Shown: positions 33,146 to 43,114, numbered from the stretch's first letter. The stretch: 64,000 nt of DNA from Marinilabilia salmonicolor (GCF_003003035.1 NZ_PVTS01000004.1:1-64000); one strand, 5' to 3'. Translations and numbers: made by a program. Notes: generated from the sequence alone by a model not told the origin.

Positions 33146-34381
33146 TTAAGAGTTAACAAGTTTTTTAACGCGCTCATCCAGTGCTTTCTGGTCTTTTGTG
33201 AAAGCAGCCACGCCGGCCAGTGTGAGGAGCGTGTCGATGGCTGTTTCGCCGCGTGAGATGAGACTTGCCCAGCGGTCGTGCCGTGGTATTTTGCCATCAT
33301 CGGTGATGAAGAGTTCTTCTATGGGAGTGAGGTGGGGAAAAATATCCGTGATACCCTCTTCCCTGAGAATATCCACCAGTTCCCAGGCCGATTGTGGCGG
33401 ATTGGCATGGAGTTCCCGGAAGAGGCGTTTTTCGTTTTCGGAGACACTCCAGAGTTTGTCGATTTGAATTTCGGAAGTAGCTACCCCCGGTTCATACACG
33501 ATGTTGAAATCGTGGTCGGTCATGGGTTGGAAAGGCCCTTTGAGTTTTTCCAGTCCCTCGGTGAGGACTTTGGCGGGGATGGTCATTACATCAATGCCGC
33601 ACAGTGCAGGGAGTTGAGTATAGTCTCGGATGCTGGCAGCTATGAGTTTGGTTTTCAGGGATAAGTCATGTCTCAGGGTTCGGAGACATTTCTGGGTGTG
33701 GTGCACGGTTTTTTCTCCCGGTCCTGATGCATCGCCCAGGTGGTTGTCTTTCATATAGGCTCCGATGCGACCCATGAAAACATTGGTATAGGCCGGTTTA
33801 GCCACGAGGGAAGCCAGCATATTCTGTCGTACGCTGAAAAGGAGGGTGAAATTGACAGGAATGCCCATCTCATGCAGTTTACGCGCTCCCAGCAGTCCGG
33901 ATGGAGACATTGGGACTTTTATCAGAAAATTATTGGGTGCGATATTGTGAAAACGCTGGCCATAATGAACGATGCCATCCACATCATGTGTGACATCGGT
34001 ATGCAGTTCCACACTTACCATACCTCCATAGCGCTTGACCAGTCGCAGAGCATGCAGTGCGTTGAGCAAAAATGCAATTTCCACGATGCGTTTCTGCGGT
34101 GGCAGCTCATCGAAGCGGCCGGCATTTTCTTTGATGATCTTGTCGTATATGCCCTTTTGAACCTCCTTGTTGAGCAGGGTGTTGTTGGTGGTCACTGCAC
34201 TTACTTCCGGGGTGATGAGTTGGTCAATGGCTTCGATATCGCCTGTGTCGAGCCATATCTCGCTGCCTGTTTCTTTGCAGGCTTTCATCAGCGGTTGTGA
34301 AGGATTGGCATTTACTTTTGTGTCATCGAACCGGTTTAGCAACTCCGGTAATATCTGTTCGGGAATGGGTTGTGTACTCAT
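33146..34381 (-). CDS. transaldolase family protein
   Basis: 411 residues. The Schiff-base lysine is in NNFLIKVPMSPSGLLGARKL, the first strand in EIWLDTGDIEAIDQLITPEV and a later strand in GIDVMTIPAKVLTEGLEKL. It transfers a dihydroxyacetone unit between sugar phosphates, or acts as a fructose-6-phosphate aldolase-like enzyme. It is longer than TalB (about 315 residues), with a C-terminal extension. It lies between the antiterminator and the exporter permease, so it may provide precursor sugars, but it may simply be a neighbour. Confidence 0.87.
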   Translation of the reverse strand: MSTQPIPEQILPELLNRFDDTKVNANPSQPLMKACKETGSEIWLDTGDIEAIDQLITPEVSAVTTNNTLLNKEVQKGIYDKIIKENAGRFDELPPQKRIVEIAFLLNALHALRLVKRYGGMVSVELHTDVTHDVDGIVHYGQRFHNIAPNNFLIKVPMSPSGLLGARKLHEMGIPVNFTLLFSVRQNMLASLVAKPAYTNVFMGRIGAYMKDNHLGDASGPGEKTVHHTQKCLRTLRHDLSLKTKLIAASIRDYTQLPALCGIDVMTIPAKVLTEGLEKLKGPFQPMTDHDFNIVYEPGVATSEIQIDKLWSVSENEKRLFRELHANPPQSAWELVDILREEGITDIFPHLTPIEELFITDDGKIPRHDRWASLISRGETAIDTLLTLAGVAAFTKDQKALDERVKKLVNS

Positions 34382-34555
34382 AGCTCTATCGTTTTTAGCC
34401 TAAGATAATTAAGATTTGGGAGAAATACAAGAGAGGGAGGAGCATGGGGCATGGAGCATGGAGAATGGGGCAAGGAGAGATGAGGGTTGAGAGTTGAGGG
34501 ATGAGCTAATAGTTACCTGTTTCGGTGGTTTATTTATATTGTAATTGCATGGATA

Positions 34556-34765
34556 GCGCATGAGATTAGCCCCGGTCTTTAGGCCGGGGTTTCTTTGAGG
34601 TCACAACACTTCCTTGTCAGCCGGCTTTGAGCCGGCTTTTTTAAAAACATCAATTTCTTGAATATTTCCCGAAAAGCCGACTTGAAGCCGGCTCCCCTGA
34701 TTTGTGTGACGTTTCAAATATTCCCCCGGCTAAATCCGGGGGCTATACTCATCATAAAATCTATG
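34556..34765. repeat. ~200-bp multi-hairpin repeat, copy 1
   Basis: GCATGAGATTAGCCCCGGTC, AGCCGGCTTTGAGCCGGCT, CCGAAAAGCCGACTTGAAGC and CCCCCGGCTAAATCCGGGGG, in that order. The same block recurs at 36947-37150 and 39632-39820. The remaining gap 34382-34555 shows only GGAGCATGGGGCATGG-type repeats. Confidence 0.88.
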
Positions 34766-34941
34766 GATCGTAATCATCTCCAGATTTTTCCTTTGCATGA
34801 TGGAGCCGCCCCGGCGGGGCAAAAGTTTGGAGCAGGGAGCTACGAACTAAAAGCCAACATCATTTTTCCCTTTTCATATCGTGACTCCCGCAATTTCCGT
34901 TAAATTTGTAATTCTAATTTTTTGAAACAAGAATTTGAGGG

Positions 34942-35736
34942 ATGATAAGAACCATATATTTACCGGGATTGTTGATGCTGTTGTTGGTTGCGAGTTGCGG
35001 ACCATCGCAGGAGGAGTTGGCCGGGGAGAAGCTGCAGGAGGCTGAGATGCTGAGCGACAGTGGTAAGTTTAACCTTGCCCGGCTTAAGTTGGATACCCTG
35101 ATGAGGGAGTATAAAAGCCTCACAGAGCAGGTGGCTGATGCCAAAAGATTGTTGGCAGACATTGACCGGAAAGAAAAAGAGCGAAACCTTGCTTATCTGG
35201 ACAGCATGATTGCGGTGAAAGAGAAAGAGCTGGAACCTCTGATGAAAAACTTTATCCGTTCCGATGAATACGGTGCCAAACCGATATTGATTCATAAGCG
35301 CCAAAGACCCGAAAACAGTTACAATCGTACATTCATTCGGGCGCACCTGAATCCTGAAGGTGAGTTTTATATCTCAAGTCGTTATTTTGGGGATAAGTGG
35401 ATTCATCACAATCAGATAAAAGTTTATAATGCCGGTGAATCTGTGACTTCTGAAGAGGTCTCCGAGGATGGATTCAACAACCGTCGTTTTGAAGATGGCG
35501 GCAGCAAATGGGAGATTGTTAACTATATGAATGGTGCCGACAACGGGGTCATCAACTTTATCGCCACCAATGCCGATCAGCCCCTGAAGGTTCAGTTTAT
35601 CGGCAAGGGATATTACTACATTGTCATGGAGAAATTCGACAAAGAAGCCATCCGTGATGGCTATGAGACCTCTTTTGTGCTCAAGGAACTTGCCGGTCTG
35701 AAGAAAGAGCGGGAGAAGGTGGTGAGGGAGAGGTGA
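34942..35736 (+). CDS. lipoprotein of unknown function
   Basis: 264 residues. The lipobox is in LLMLLLVASCGPSQEELAGE (Cys at residue 19), so it is a membrane-anchored lipoprotein. A helical segment (GEKLQEAEMLSDSGKFNLAR, tetratricopeptide-like, followed by a coiled-coil-like RLLADIDRKEKERNLAYL) is followed by a beta-rich domain with FYISSRYFGDKWIHHNQIKV. I do not recognise a named family. Confidence 0.8.
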   Translation: MIRTIYLPGLLMLLLVASCGPSQEELAGEKLQEAEMLSDSGKFNLARLKLDTLMREYKSLTEQVADAKRLLADIDRKEKERNLAYLDSMIAVKEKELEPLMKNFIRSDEYGAKPILIHKRQRPENSYNRTFIRAHLNPEGEFYISSRYFGDKWIHHNQIKVYNAGESVTSEEVSEDGFNNRRFEDGGSKWEIVNYMNGADNGVINFIATNADQPLKVQFIGKGYYYIVMEKFDKEAIRDGYETSFVLKELAGLKKEREKVVRER

Positions 35737-35744
35737 AGGGTTCC

Positions 35745-35905
35745 GGGTTTTGAGCTTTGAGTTGCTTCGCAACCAGGGGATCCGCAGATGAGCGCAGATT
35801 ATATAGTTTTACCAGATGAATTGGATTGCGGGTATGGAGTTCCCCTTTCTGGGGGTTAGGGTTTACCCTGTGAAGAATTATACTTCATTGGGGTATGCGG
35901 CAGGG
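35745..35905. repeat. REP-like segment with a 30-bp palindromic micro-insert
   Basis: GGGGGTTAGG^GGGTATGCGG, intact at about 26520-26542, is split here by TTTACCCTGTGAAG...ACTTCATTGG (35862-35891), a short imperfect palindrome with the same left end as the GIY-YIG element. Confidence 0.7.
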
Positions 35906-36212
35906 CAGTTTTTAAAAGTGTTGTTCCGATAGCTTAATAATTGATTCCTCTCTCCGTTCGGGCGAATTTGTAATCCGACCGTTCTGAACACCTTGGATTT
36001 TCAATCCTTCTTTATTGTTCAATTCACAGGCAGAGGCAATTGTTGTTTGATTCCCGCTTTTTATGCAGAACCAGCCCCGGCGGGGCGAAAGTATGGTAGC
36101 AAAAGGTTATTTCAATATGTGGTAAAAGCCCCGGCAGGGGTGATACTATTTTTACAGGGGTTAGGGGAAGCTACATCCCCCTCCCTGGGAGGGGCTAGGG
36201 GGAGGCCACATT

Positions 36213-36716
36213 TTACCCGTTCCGTTCCACCTCATCCAAATTAAGAACAAGCATATATCCGATGTGACTGATTCGGAGGTAAAGTTTCTTTTTACCCTGA
36301 ATCTCTTCCACTTCGCCTTCGATACCTTTGAGGGGGCCGCTGGTGATGGTTACTTTCTCTCCTTTCTTGAGGGTGTCGGACTCCACAGAGAAAGCCAGCT
36401 TGTTTTCGACTGTGCGGCGCATGGCTTCAATTTCCCTTTCGGGGATGGCGACTGCCTGTCCTTTGTGGGATACATACGCAACCACCCCGCGGGCATTGAA
36501 TACATCGCGGTACTGTTGAGGTTTTATTTTTATGAAGATGTAGGAGCTGATGACCGGCACTTCTACCCATTTCTTGCGGTCGCTCCACTGACGTTGCTCA
36601 CGCTTGAGCGGCAGATAGGTTTCAATGCCTAGCATTTTCAATTCTTCATAAACTTTTTTCTCGGCCCTCGACTTTGTGTAAAGAGCATACCAGCTGGGTT
36701 CAGTGTTTTTTTCCAA
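36213..36716 (-). CDS. UpxY/NusG-family transcription antiterminator
   Basis: I choose a TTG start at 36716 (coding EKNTEPSWYALYTKSRAEKK) because AAGGAAGG lies 5-7 bases before it; there is no in-frame ATG nearby. The 167-residue protein has the NusG N-terminal domain (WYALYTKSRAEKKVYEEL, VEVPVISSYIFIKI) and a KOW domain (KGEKVTITSGPLKGIEGEVE). UpxY proteins act on their own polysaccharide operons, and this is the first gene upstream of the locus in transcription order, so it probably lets polymerase read through it. Confidence 0.9.
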   Translation of the reverse strand: MEKNTEPSWYALYTKSRAEKKVYEELKMLGIETYLPLKREQRQWSDRKKWVEVPVISSYIFIKIKPQQYRDVFNARGVVAYVSHKGQAVAIPEREIEAMRRTVENKLAFSVESDTLKKGEKVTITSGPLKGIEGEVEEIQGKKKLYLRISHIGYMLVLNLDEVERNG

Positions 36717-36946
36717 AATTCCTTCCTTTTTTGACAGGGCGAAAATAGAAAATTTTGTGAGAAGGGGCAAGGGGCCGTTGAGGGTTGAGGGTTGTGGGGC
36801 TGTTAGCTCCTGGCTCTTAGCTGATAGGATTAATAGCGGGGTTTTATGGAACTGGTATCATGTCTTTTATGGTGGGGCAGCCGTGTCGGTCAGTCTTATT
36901 ATAAAACGTTATTTATGAGTGGTATAGATTGTTTTGTTATGAACGT

Positions 36947-37150
36947 GATTCATGAGATTAGCCCCCGTCTTCAGGCGGGGGATTCTTTGATATCACCACA
37001 TCTCCACGTTAGCCGGCTTTGAGCCGGCTTCAAAAAAAACACCAATTCCCTGAATATTTCCCGAAAAGCCGGCTCGAAGCCGGCTCTAATGACCTGTGTG
37101 GCGTTTTATTATTCCCCCGGCTAAATCCGGGGGCTAAACTCATTATAGAA
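36947..37150. repeat. ~200-bp multi-hairpin repeat, copy 2
   Basis: Same order of hairpins as at 34556-34765: AGCCGGCTTTGAGCCGGCT, AAGCCGGCTCGAAGCCGGCT, CCCCCGGCTAAATCCGGGGG. The gap 36771-36946 has no gene. Confidence 0.88.
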
Positions 37151-37298
37151 TTTCATGCATCTATCACATAAAATTTTCAATCATTGGTCTCCGGTTAATA
37201 GATTGAGATTGCTTCACTACGTTCGCGATGACGGGCTTTTGTAATAGAAATTAGCGAAATTAAAACTCTAAAAAACGTTTCTTTTTGTTGGAAAAAGA

Positions 37299-37306
37299 TA
37301 TTTTTG
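37299..37306 (+). promoter_or_regulatory. TAnnTTTG -7 element before the DoxX-like gene
   Basis: TATTTTTG, matching the Bacteroidota -7 consensus, 23 bases before the start codon. A T-rich stretch precedes it, but a clear TTTG -33 element at the standard distance is not obvious. Confidence 0.4.
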
Positions 37307-37329
37307 TTGATGAGAAAAATATTTAAAAA

Positions 37330-37788
37330 ATGGAAACAAACAAAAACGGACGAATACTTCCCCTTTTTATTTTAAGGACAGCAGTTGGCTGGCTCTTTCT
37401 TCACGAAGGACTCTACAAATTGTTTACACCTGGCTGGACGGCTCAGTATTATCTGGCGCAATCGGAGGGACCGCTGCAAGGATTGTTTCAGTGGATGATC
37501 TCTAATGAAGTTATTACCGAAATTGCCAATTACGGAGTGGTGATATTACTTGTTGCTACCGGATTGTTGCTGATGACAGGCTTTTTGGAGCGGGTGGCTT
37601 CAGCTGTCGGAATGGTGCTGCTGGTATTTTTCTATCTTTCCTATCCGCCATTTGGCGAAATCAGCGATGTGATGGCTGAAGGCAATTACCTGATTGTGGA
37701 TAAAAATATGATAATGTTCCTGGTGCTGTTGGTGATCTGGAAAATGAGACCCGGGGAGCAGTGGGGACTTGACAGGTGGAGAGCTTAG
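37330..37788 (+). CDS. DoxX/DoxD-like membrane protein
   Basis: 152 residues with four hydrophobic segments; LRTAVGWLFLHEGLYKLFTP is the DoxX-type first helix. DoxD is the small subunit of an archaeal thiosulfate:quinone oxidoreductase; most bacterial relatives have no known role. Lies about 310 bp upstream of a Tat-type oxidoreductase. Confidence 0.8.
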   Translation: METNKNGRILPLFILRTAVGWLFLHEGLYKLFTPGWTAQYYLAQSEGPLQGLFQWMISNEVITEIANYGVVILLVATGLLLMTGFLERVASAVGMVLLVFFYLSYPPFGEISDVMAEGNYLIVDKNMIMFLVLLVIWKMRPGEQWGLDRWRA

Positions 37789-37849
37789 GTCATGGAGCAT
37801 GGGGCATGGAGCAGAGAGCATAGCGCATGGAGCGTGGAGCATTTTCGAA

Positions 37850-38075
37850 AATGAGTACTTCTCGGACAAGCGTAACGTAATAAATGGTACTTTATGGACA
37901 GACACTAATTAGCTCTGTCTATAAAGTCGGGGAAATGTCTAACTGAAGCTGTGTCTGGTCAGAAAGTGCCAATTGCAAGGCTTGCGAAGCCGCCAAAAAC
38001 GGAGTTTACTTGGGTAAATGAGTATTTTGGCGGCAAGCGTAACGCAGCAAGTGGTACTTTATGGACAGACATTTA
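37850..38075. repeat. two copies of an AAGCGTAACG...TGGACAGAC repeat
   Basis: 37866-37905 and 38033-38072 share AAGCGTAACG, then GGTACTTTATGGACAGAC. Between them are CTCTGTCTATAAAGTC and GCAAGGCTTGCGAAGCCGCC. Non-coding; the frame that runs through it into the next gene is not used. Confidence 0.65.
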
Positions 38076-38098
38076 AAGAACGCAATAAACACACAATA

Positions 38099-39604
38099 AT
38101 GAACAGACGAGATTTATTAAAAGGCCTGGCCGGTGTTCCATTTCTGGGGGCGTATGGCTATATATTTGCCGGGAAAATAGCAACTGAAAAAACTGAAGAA
38201 GCAAGTGCTTTTCAGAAATTTGTGAGGTCAAAAATATTGCCTTCCGGAAAGAAGCAGTCTGTACAAACCTCCGGAGGGGAAAAAGTGCGGATAGGGCTTG
38301 TGGGATTTGGCATCCGGGGCAAACAGCTGATGAAATCGATGGGCTTCATGACCCCTGAAGATATTGACCGGATGAACGATCGACAAAGGAAGCTTTTTCT
38401 GGATCAGCCCGATTTGAATATAGAAATTTCCGGTGTGTGCGATTTGTACAAGCCGCGGTTGGAGGAAGCTGCCCGTGCAGGAGCCAATAATGACCGGGAA
38501 GGAACGTCTTCTTTTAATCGTAAACCGGTGAAACAATATGGGCGTTTCGAAGATTTGATAGCATCTCCGGAGGTGGATGCAGTGGTGATTGCCACCAGCG
38601 ACCATTGGCACGGACCCGTTGCGGTGCTGGCAGCCAATGCCGGAAAGCATGTCTATTGTGAGAAGGCGTTGACACATGCTCTGGAAGATGTGTATGATGT
38701 TCGGGATGCGGTGAAAAACAACCGGGTAGTGTTTCAGCTGGGACACCAGAACAGGCAGGCTGAAAGTAACAGAATGGCTGCGAAGGTGGTACAGGCCGGG
38801 ATGTTGGGAAATGTCAACCTGGTGGAGACCACCACCAACCGCAATTCTCCCAATGGTGCCTGGGTTTATGATATCCCGGAGGATGCCGGGCCTCACAATG
38901 TTGACTGGCAGCGCTTTCTCCGAAATACCAATACTCCGTTTAATAAAGAGCATTTCTTCCGATGGCGTTTGTTTTGGGATTATGGCACCGGACTCAACGG
39001 CGATTTGATGACGCACGAATACGACAGTATCAACCAGATGATGAATATGGGAATTCCGGAAATCGTGACTACTACAGGTGGTATTTATCACTGGAAAGAT
39101 GGCCGGGAAGTGCCGGATGTTCAGCAGACGGTTCTTGAATATCCTTCCCGGAACTTCTCTTTGCTCTATTCGGCTTCGCTTGCCAGCAATTTCTATCGTC
39201 CCAAGAAGGTGATGGGCGATGAAGCATCTATTGAAGTAGGTGCAACCCTTAAGATGTTTGTGGACTCTGAGTCTAAGATGTACGAAGAATACCTCAGCAA
39301 TGAGGACATTTTACCCAATCAGCCCATTGCGCTTACGCAGGATATGCAGGCCCAACTGGATGCGGTGAGTTCCGCTACCGAGAAGTATTTTGCCTCCCGC
39401 GGACTCCTCTATACCTCGCAGGGTGGACGCATGGTGGATACGGCCCATCTGCACCTGGCAGAATGGCTGCACGGCATCCGAACCGGTGCTGCGGTCAGTT
39501 GTGGCATCGATGAAGCTTTTGAAGAGGGCATTACCGCTATGATGGCAACCATTGCATATCGTGAAGGACGCGTGGTCCGTTGGGATGGTGAGAAAGTGGT
39601 GTGA
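38099..39604 (+). CDS. Tat-exported Gfo/Idh/MocA family oxidoreductase
   Basis: Start at ATG 38099 (MNRRDLLKGLAGVPFLGAYG), which gives a twin-arginine-type signal; an upstream in-frame start runs through repeat DNA. The 501-residue protein has the nucleotide-binding GLVGFGIRGKQL, ATSDHWHGPVAVLAA and the EKALTHALED motif in place of the usual EKP. It probably acts on a sugar or sugar derivative in the periplasm with a tightly bound NAD(P). Confidence 0.87.
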   Translation: MNRRDLLKGLAGVPFLGAYGYIFAGKIATEKTEEASAFQKFVRSKILPSGKKQSVQTSGGEKVRIGLVGFGIRGKQLMKSMGFMTPEDIDRMNDRQRKLFLDQPDLNIEISGVCDLYKPRLEEAARAGANNDREGTSSFNRKPVKQYGRFEDLIASPEVDAVVIATSDHWHGPVAVLAANAGKHVYCEKALTHALEDVYDVRDAVKNNRVVFQLGHQNRQAESNRMAAKVVQAGMLGNVNLVETTTNRNSPNGAWVYDIPEDAGPHNVDWQRFLRNTNTPFNKEHFFRWRLFWDYGTGLNGDLMTHEYDSINQMMNMGIPEIVTTTGGIYHWKDGREVPDVQQTVLEYPSRNFSLLYSASLASNFYRPKKVMGDEASIEVGATLKMFVDSESKMYEEYLSNEDILPNQPIALTQDMQAQLDAVSSATEKYFASRGLLYTSQGGRMVDTAHLHLAEWLHGIRTGAAVSCGIDEAFEEGITAMMATIAYREGRVVRWDGEKVV

Positions 39605-39631
39605 GAGTTGAGAGATGAGGGGTGAGGCCTT

Positions 39632-39820
39632 TCATGAGATTAGCCCCGGTCTGCAGGCCGGGGATACCGCAAGACAGATCGACCTCCACGGCAGCCGGCT
39701 TTGAGCCGGCTTCTAAAAACACCAATTTCTTGACCATTTCCCGAAAAGCCGGTTTGAAGCCGGATTACCTGATTTGTGTAATGTTTCAATATTCCCCCGG
39801 CTAAACCCGGGGGCTCATTA
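39632..39820. repeat. ~200-bp multi-hairpin repeat, copy 3
   Basis: ATGAGATTAGCCCCGGTCTG, AGCCGGCTTTGAGCCGGCT, AAAGCCGGTTTGAAGCCGG and CCCCCGGCTAAACCCGGGGG, as at 34556 and 36947. Confidence 0.87.
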
Positions 39821-40034
39821 TAAATCCTTTGAGAGACATCGGCAATTTTTTATGAATCCTTCTCAATTTTTTAACTGGACACCAATGATTTTTGGCGTCT
39901 TCTGCCATTTTTCTTCCGGCTTCTTCCATCACCTCAAAAAACAACCACCATCTTTTACAGAAAATCTTCTGGTAATGTGTAACTTTATGGCGGAAAATGA
40001 ACATGGTTGTTGACCAACAAAAAGAGAAAATAGT

Positions 40035-40637
40035 ATGTACCAAATAAAACCGCAAATAATTCAGGTAAAAGTAGTTCTTCAGGGAATTGAACCCACGATA
40101 TGGCGAAGGTTGCAGATTCCTGCAGATCTTTTTTTACATGATTTTCATAAAGTGCTGCAAACCGCAATGGGATGGGAAAATCAGCATTTACATATGTTCC
40201 GGAAGGGGCGGAAAATGTTTGGTCAGTCGGATGATGAGTTTGTCAATAATCCCAATTTTCTGGATTATACAATTGTGCGGGTCAACGATTTGCTGCGTAA
40301 CCCGGGAGATGAGATGGTTTATCAATACGATATGGGCGATGACTGGCGACATACCATTACTTTTGAAAGAGAAGTGAAGCCTGATCCCATGGAGTATTAT
40401 CCACTTTGTACAGGTGGCGAACGGGAATGTCCTCCGGAGGACTGTGGCGGGCCGGGTGGATATGCGGAGATGGTCAAAGCGGTCAGAGATCCATCCAATC
40501 CGCAGCATAAGTTCTTTAAGGCTCTTTTCCCGGAAGGACTGGATCCGGAATACTTTGATCTGGAAGAGATTAACGATATTTTGTTGGAGGATGATTACGG
40601 ATGCCTGCTGCCTTTTGATGAGGAGGAGGAAGATTAG
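40035..40637 (+). CDS. pRiA4b ORF-3-like protein
   Basis: 200 residues: VVLQGIEPTIWRRLQIPADL, YQYDMGDDWRHTITFEREV and PPEDCGGPGGYAEM are the hallmarks of the plasmid pRiA4b ORF-3 (IS1096 TnpR-like) family. Function is unknown despite the mobile-element name. The tail is very acidic (PFDEEEED). Confidence 0.9.
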   Translation: MYQIKPQIIQVKVVLQGIEPTIWRRLQIPADLFLHDFHKVLQTAMGWENQHLHMFRKGRKMFGQSDDEFVNNPNFLDYTIVRVNDLLRNPGDEMVYQYDMGDDWRHTITFEREVKPDPMEYYPLCTGGERECPPEDCGGPGGYAEMVKAVRDPSNPQHKFFKALFPEGLDPEYFDLEEINDILLEDDYGCLLPFDEEEED

Positions 40638-41179
40638 TCAGTAGTCAGTAGTTAGTAGTCAGTAGTTAGTAGTGCCTTCACCTTTGAATTGAATATCAAA
40701 GACAATTTGCAAATTTGATATGTTCACAACGGTCGGATTACCATTCCGTTAAAAAGGAGGTGTCACCTGGTCCCTGAGAGGGGCAAATTTGAGTAACACC
40801 GGATGCAGTCCGGGGTAAAGGCACCCAAGATAAAAGGTCCCTGAAAGGGGCCAACGAGAATAAACAAATTCTCCTCCAATAACATACGACACCTTCAGCG
40901 CCGTTTTCTCTATTATCATGAGTTCTATAAACATGCGAGCCCTTCAGACTCAGGTTAATTAATTATTAAAAAAGGGTCACATCGGAAAAAATTGAGGATG
41001 AGATTAAGGTTGAGGTTAAGAGAGTGTAAATAAAAACACCTTCTAATTGATCATTGATAATTGGTAATTGATAATTAAAAATGTGTCACCCCCGCCGGGG
41101 CTGGTCCATATATAAGGAAGGTGCTAACTTCATAGCGAACCGCTGTTTACTCTGCCAGCTATGAGCTGCGAGCTAACCC
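40638..41179. other. gene-free stretch with short repeats
   Basis: Holds AGTCAGTAGTTAGTAGTCAG tandem repeats, GGTCCCTGAAAGGGGCC hairpins and ATTGATAATTGG copies. I see no credible gene in about 540 bases. Confidence 0.6.
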
Positions 41180-42757
41180 CTATTCCTGAACCCTGAACGA
41201 CACTACCACTGCGGCATGGTCAGACGGAAAATCAAATTCCGTGGAGTCGATTACCTCAGCTGTTGACGGTGTGAGCATTTTCCCCATATAATAAATAAAG
41301 TCCATTCTGGTTTGCAGACCTTCCTGATAGATAGGGGACCAGGTATGACCGGGTACACTGACTTCATCAGGTCGGATGATTCGGAAAGCATCAGAGAGAC
41401 CTGCCTCAGTCATGAATCGTGTGGCCGGGAAGTCCACAATCAGTCCATTGTGTTTTTCCTGATTTCGATCAGTCCAGTCGAGGTGCGATCCACTGTTGAA
41501 ATCCCCTGCAATTACTACCGGTATTTGATTGGCATTGATGAGAAACGGACGCATTTCGCTTAAGATAAAGTTTGCTTCCCGACCGCGGGTTTCCATTTCC
41601 CGTACCTCAATGGTATCGGTTCGCGCATCGCTTTTGGCAACATAAGCCGCCAGATCGGGCTGCTGGCTCAGCCAGACAGGAGCCACCAAAATACTTTTTT
41701 GATTATCGATGGCTACCTCCAACGCGCCTGAATGGTCAGAACGAAAAACATTAAAACTCTTTACCGGATGAAAACGCGAAAGAATACTCAGATTTTTGCT
41801 TCGACGGTAGAGGTAATAATCCAGCTCGCCCGCAAGAATTTCGCCGGCATTCATAGTTTCCTGAAGCGACACGATGTCGGCTCCTGAATTTCGAATCACT
41901 CCTGCAATACGTTGAATTCCCACGAACTTACCCTGCAGTTCACCGCCATTGGCAATGTTCCAGGTCATTATGGTAAGAGAATCAGTATAAGTTTTAAGAG
42001 GCTTCAGTTTTTTTCCGGATACAGATGTGTAAACACCGCTTACCTGGGTGTCGTAGAGCACACGTGACCATACGCCCACTTCGTCAATCATACCGTTGAA
42101 AGTTCCGGAAACAGGATTTTCTGCCAACGGGTCGGCGCCGATGCTGAGGGCAGTCCCCGGAAATTCAATGTTGACCGATTCCAGACTTAAGATGGCTTTC
42201 AGGTCTCCGTCGTAAAAAAGGCGTGCTTCCTGTTGCCTCTTGTCAATAGCAAACCCTACCTGATGCCATTTTTTGTCATCCAAAGGTTGATGTGAGCGTG
42301 GAGGAGCATATCTTAGTGTTTGCTGGCCATCGGAGAATTCCCAGCACCAGCCACCCTTTTCTGTTTTGCTGATGTTCCATCCTTTGAACTTATGATTGTC
42401 CAGGAATATCTGTTGTCCGGCCATCACATACCTCATGGGATCATTGCGGGCGGCCTTAACCCACAACAGAATTGTGAGCCCCTCATAATCTCCGAAACTG
42501 TTGGCAGGCCCTTTTTCTATAATGACAGGTTTGCGGTACTGTGCATTGATTGAAAGATCCAGGCTGGTGTCTTTAATGCCTTCGGCAAACGACACATATT
42601 TTTCTCCCCTGAATTCCACTGGTAAAATGCCTGAGTTTTCGATTTTGTTATTGAAATCGAGATAGATAAGTGAAGGCCCGGGGTCAGAATACTCACGGTT
42701 GTTGCATCCCCAAAGCAGGAGTGTTACGGATATGATTGTCAGGTAGATGTGCTTCAT
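41180..42757 (-). CDS. secreted lipoprotein: LamG-like lectin domain plus endonuclease/exonuclease/phosphatase domain
   Basis: Start at ATG 42757 (MKHIYLTIISVTLLLWGCNN) because a lipoprotein signal with lipobox LLWGC follows; the longer frame is repeat-derived. About 525 residues. Residues 30-230 resemble a concanavalin A/LamG fold (GMIDEVGVWSRVLYDTQVSG). The second half is an EEP phosphatase (IMTWNIANGG, IVSLQETMNAGE, VIAGDFNSGSHLDW, PSDHAAVVVSF), a metal-dependent phosphodiesterase fold. Surface or periplasmic; substrate unknown. Confidence 0.88.
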   Translation of the reverse strand: MKHIYLTIISVTLLLWGCNNREYSDPGPSLIYLDFNNKIENSGILPVEFRGEKYVSFAEGIKDTSLDLSINAQYRKPVIIEKGPANSFGDYEGLTILLWVKAARNDPMRYVMAGQQIFLDNHKFKGWNISKTEKGGWCWEFSDGQQTLRYAPPRSHQPLDDKKWHQVGFAIDKRQQEARLFYDGDLKAILSLESVNIEFPGTALSIGADPLAENPVSGTFNGMIDEVGVWSRVLYDTQVSGVYTSVSGKKLKPLKTYTDSLTIMTWNIANGGELQGKFVGIQRIAGVIRNSGADIVSLQETMNAGEILAGELDYYLYRRSKNLSILSRFHPVKSFNVFRSDHSGALEVAIDNQKSILVAPVWLSQQPDLAAYVAKSDARTDTIEVREMETRGREANFILSEMRPFLINANQIPVVIAGDFNSGSHLDWTDRNQEKHNGLIVDFPATRFMTEAGLSDAFRIIRPDEVSVPGHTWSPIYQEGLQTRMDFIYYMGKMLTPSTAEVIDSTEFDFPSDHAAVVVSFRVQE

Positions 42758-43052
42758 AGTTTGAGGTTTGACGGATGACAATATAGAAATTTTTTTTGAA
42801 TGAAAAGGGCAGAGTGCATGGAGCTTTGGGCATGGAGCCAAGAGTTGCAAGCTGTTAGCTAACTGATAGGTGAGCGGGGCCTCCCCTAACTCCTCCCAGG
42901 GAGGGGGATTGAATTTTTTGGTATGGAATAGCGTTTTAAGAGAGAAGGAATGAAGTTTGGCAGGCAGCCGCAGAAGCAGAAAGAGGGGTGAGCTGCAAGC
43001 TAAAAGCTACGAGCTGACAGCTATCCTTTCTCTATTTTTTGTAAAATTTTTC

Positions 43053-43060
43053 TACCTTTG
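43053..43060 (+). promoter_or_regulatory. TACCTTTG -7 element before the cyclophilin gene
   Basis: TACCTTTG fits TAnnTTTG and lies in a T-rich context (TTTTTTGTAAAATTTTTC just before it), a very common Bacteroidota promoter layout; 55 bases before the start codon. Confidence 0.6.
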
Positions 43061-43114
43061 CAATTCTGCCCTGCAGAGAATAAAAATGATTATAGATTTA
43101 ACTTTCATTGAGTT

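Noticed and set aside
38018-38098. Extended start of the oxidoreductase at 38018
   Set aside because: Runs through a repeat also present at 37866; the twin-arginine signal begins at the ATG at 38099.
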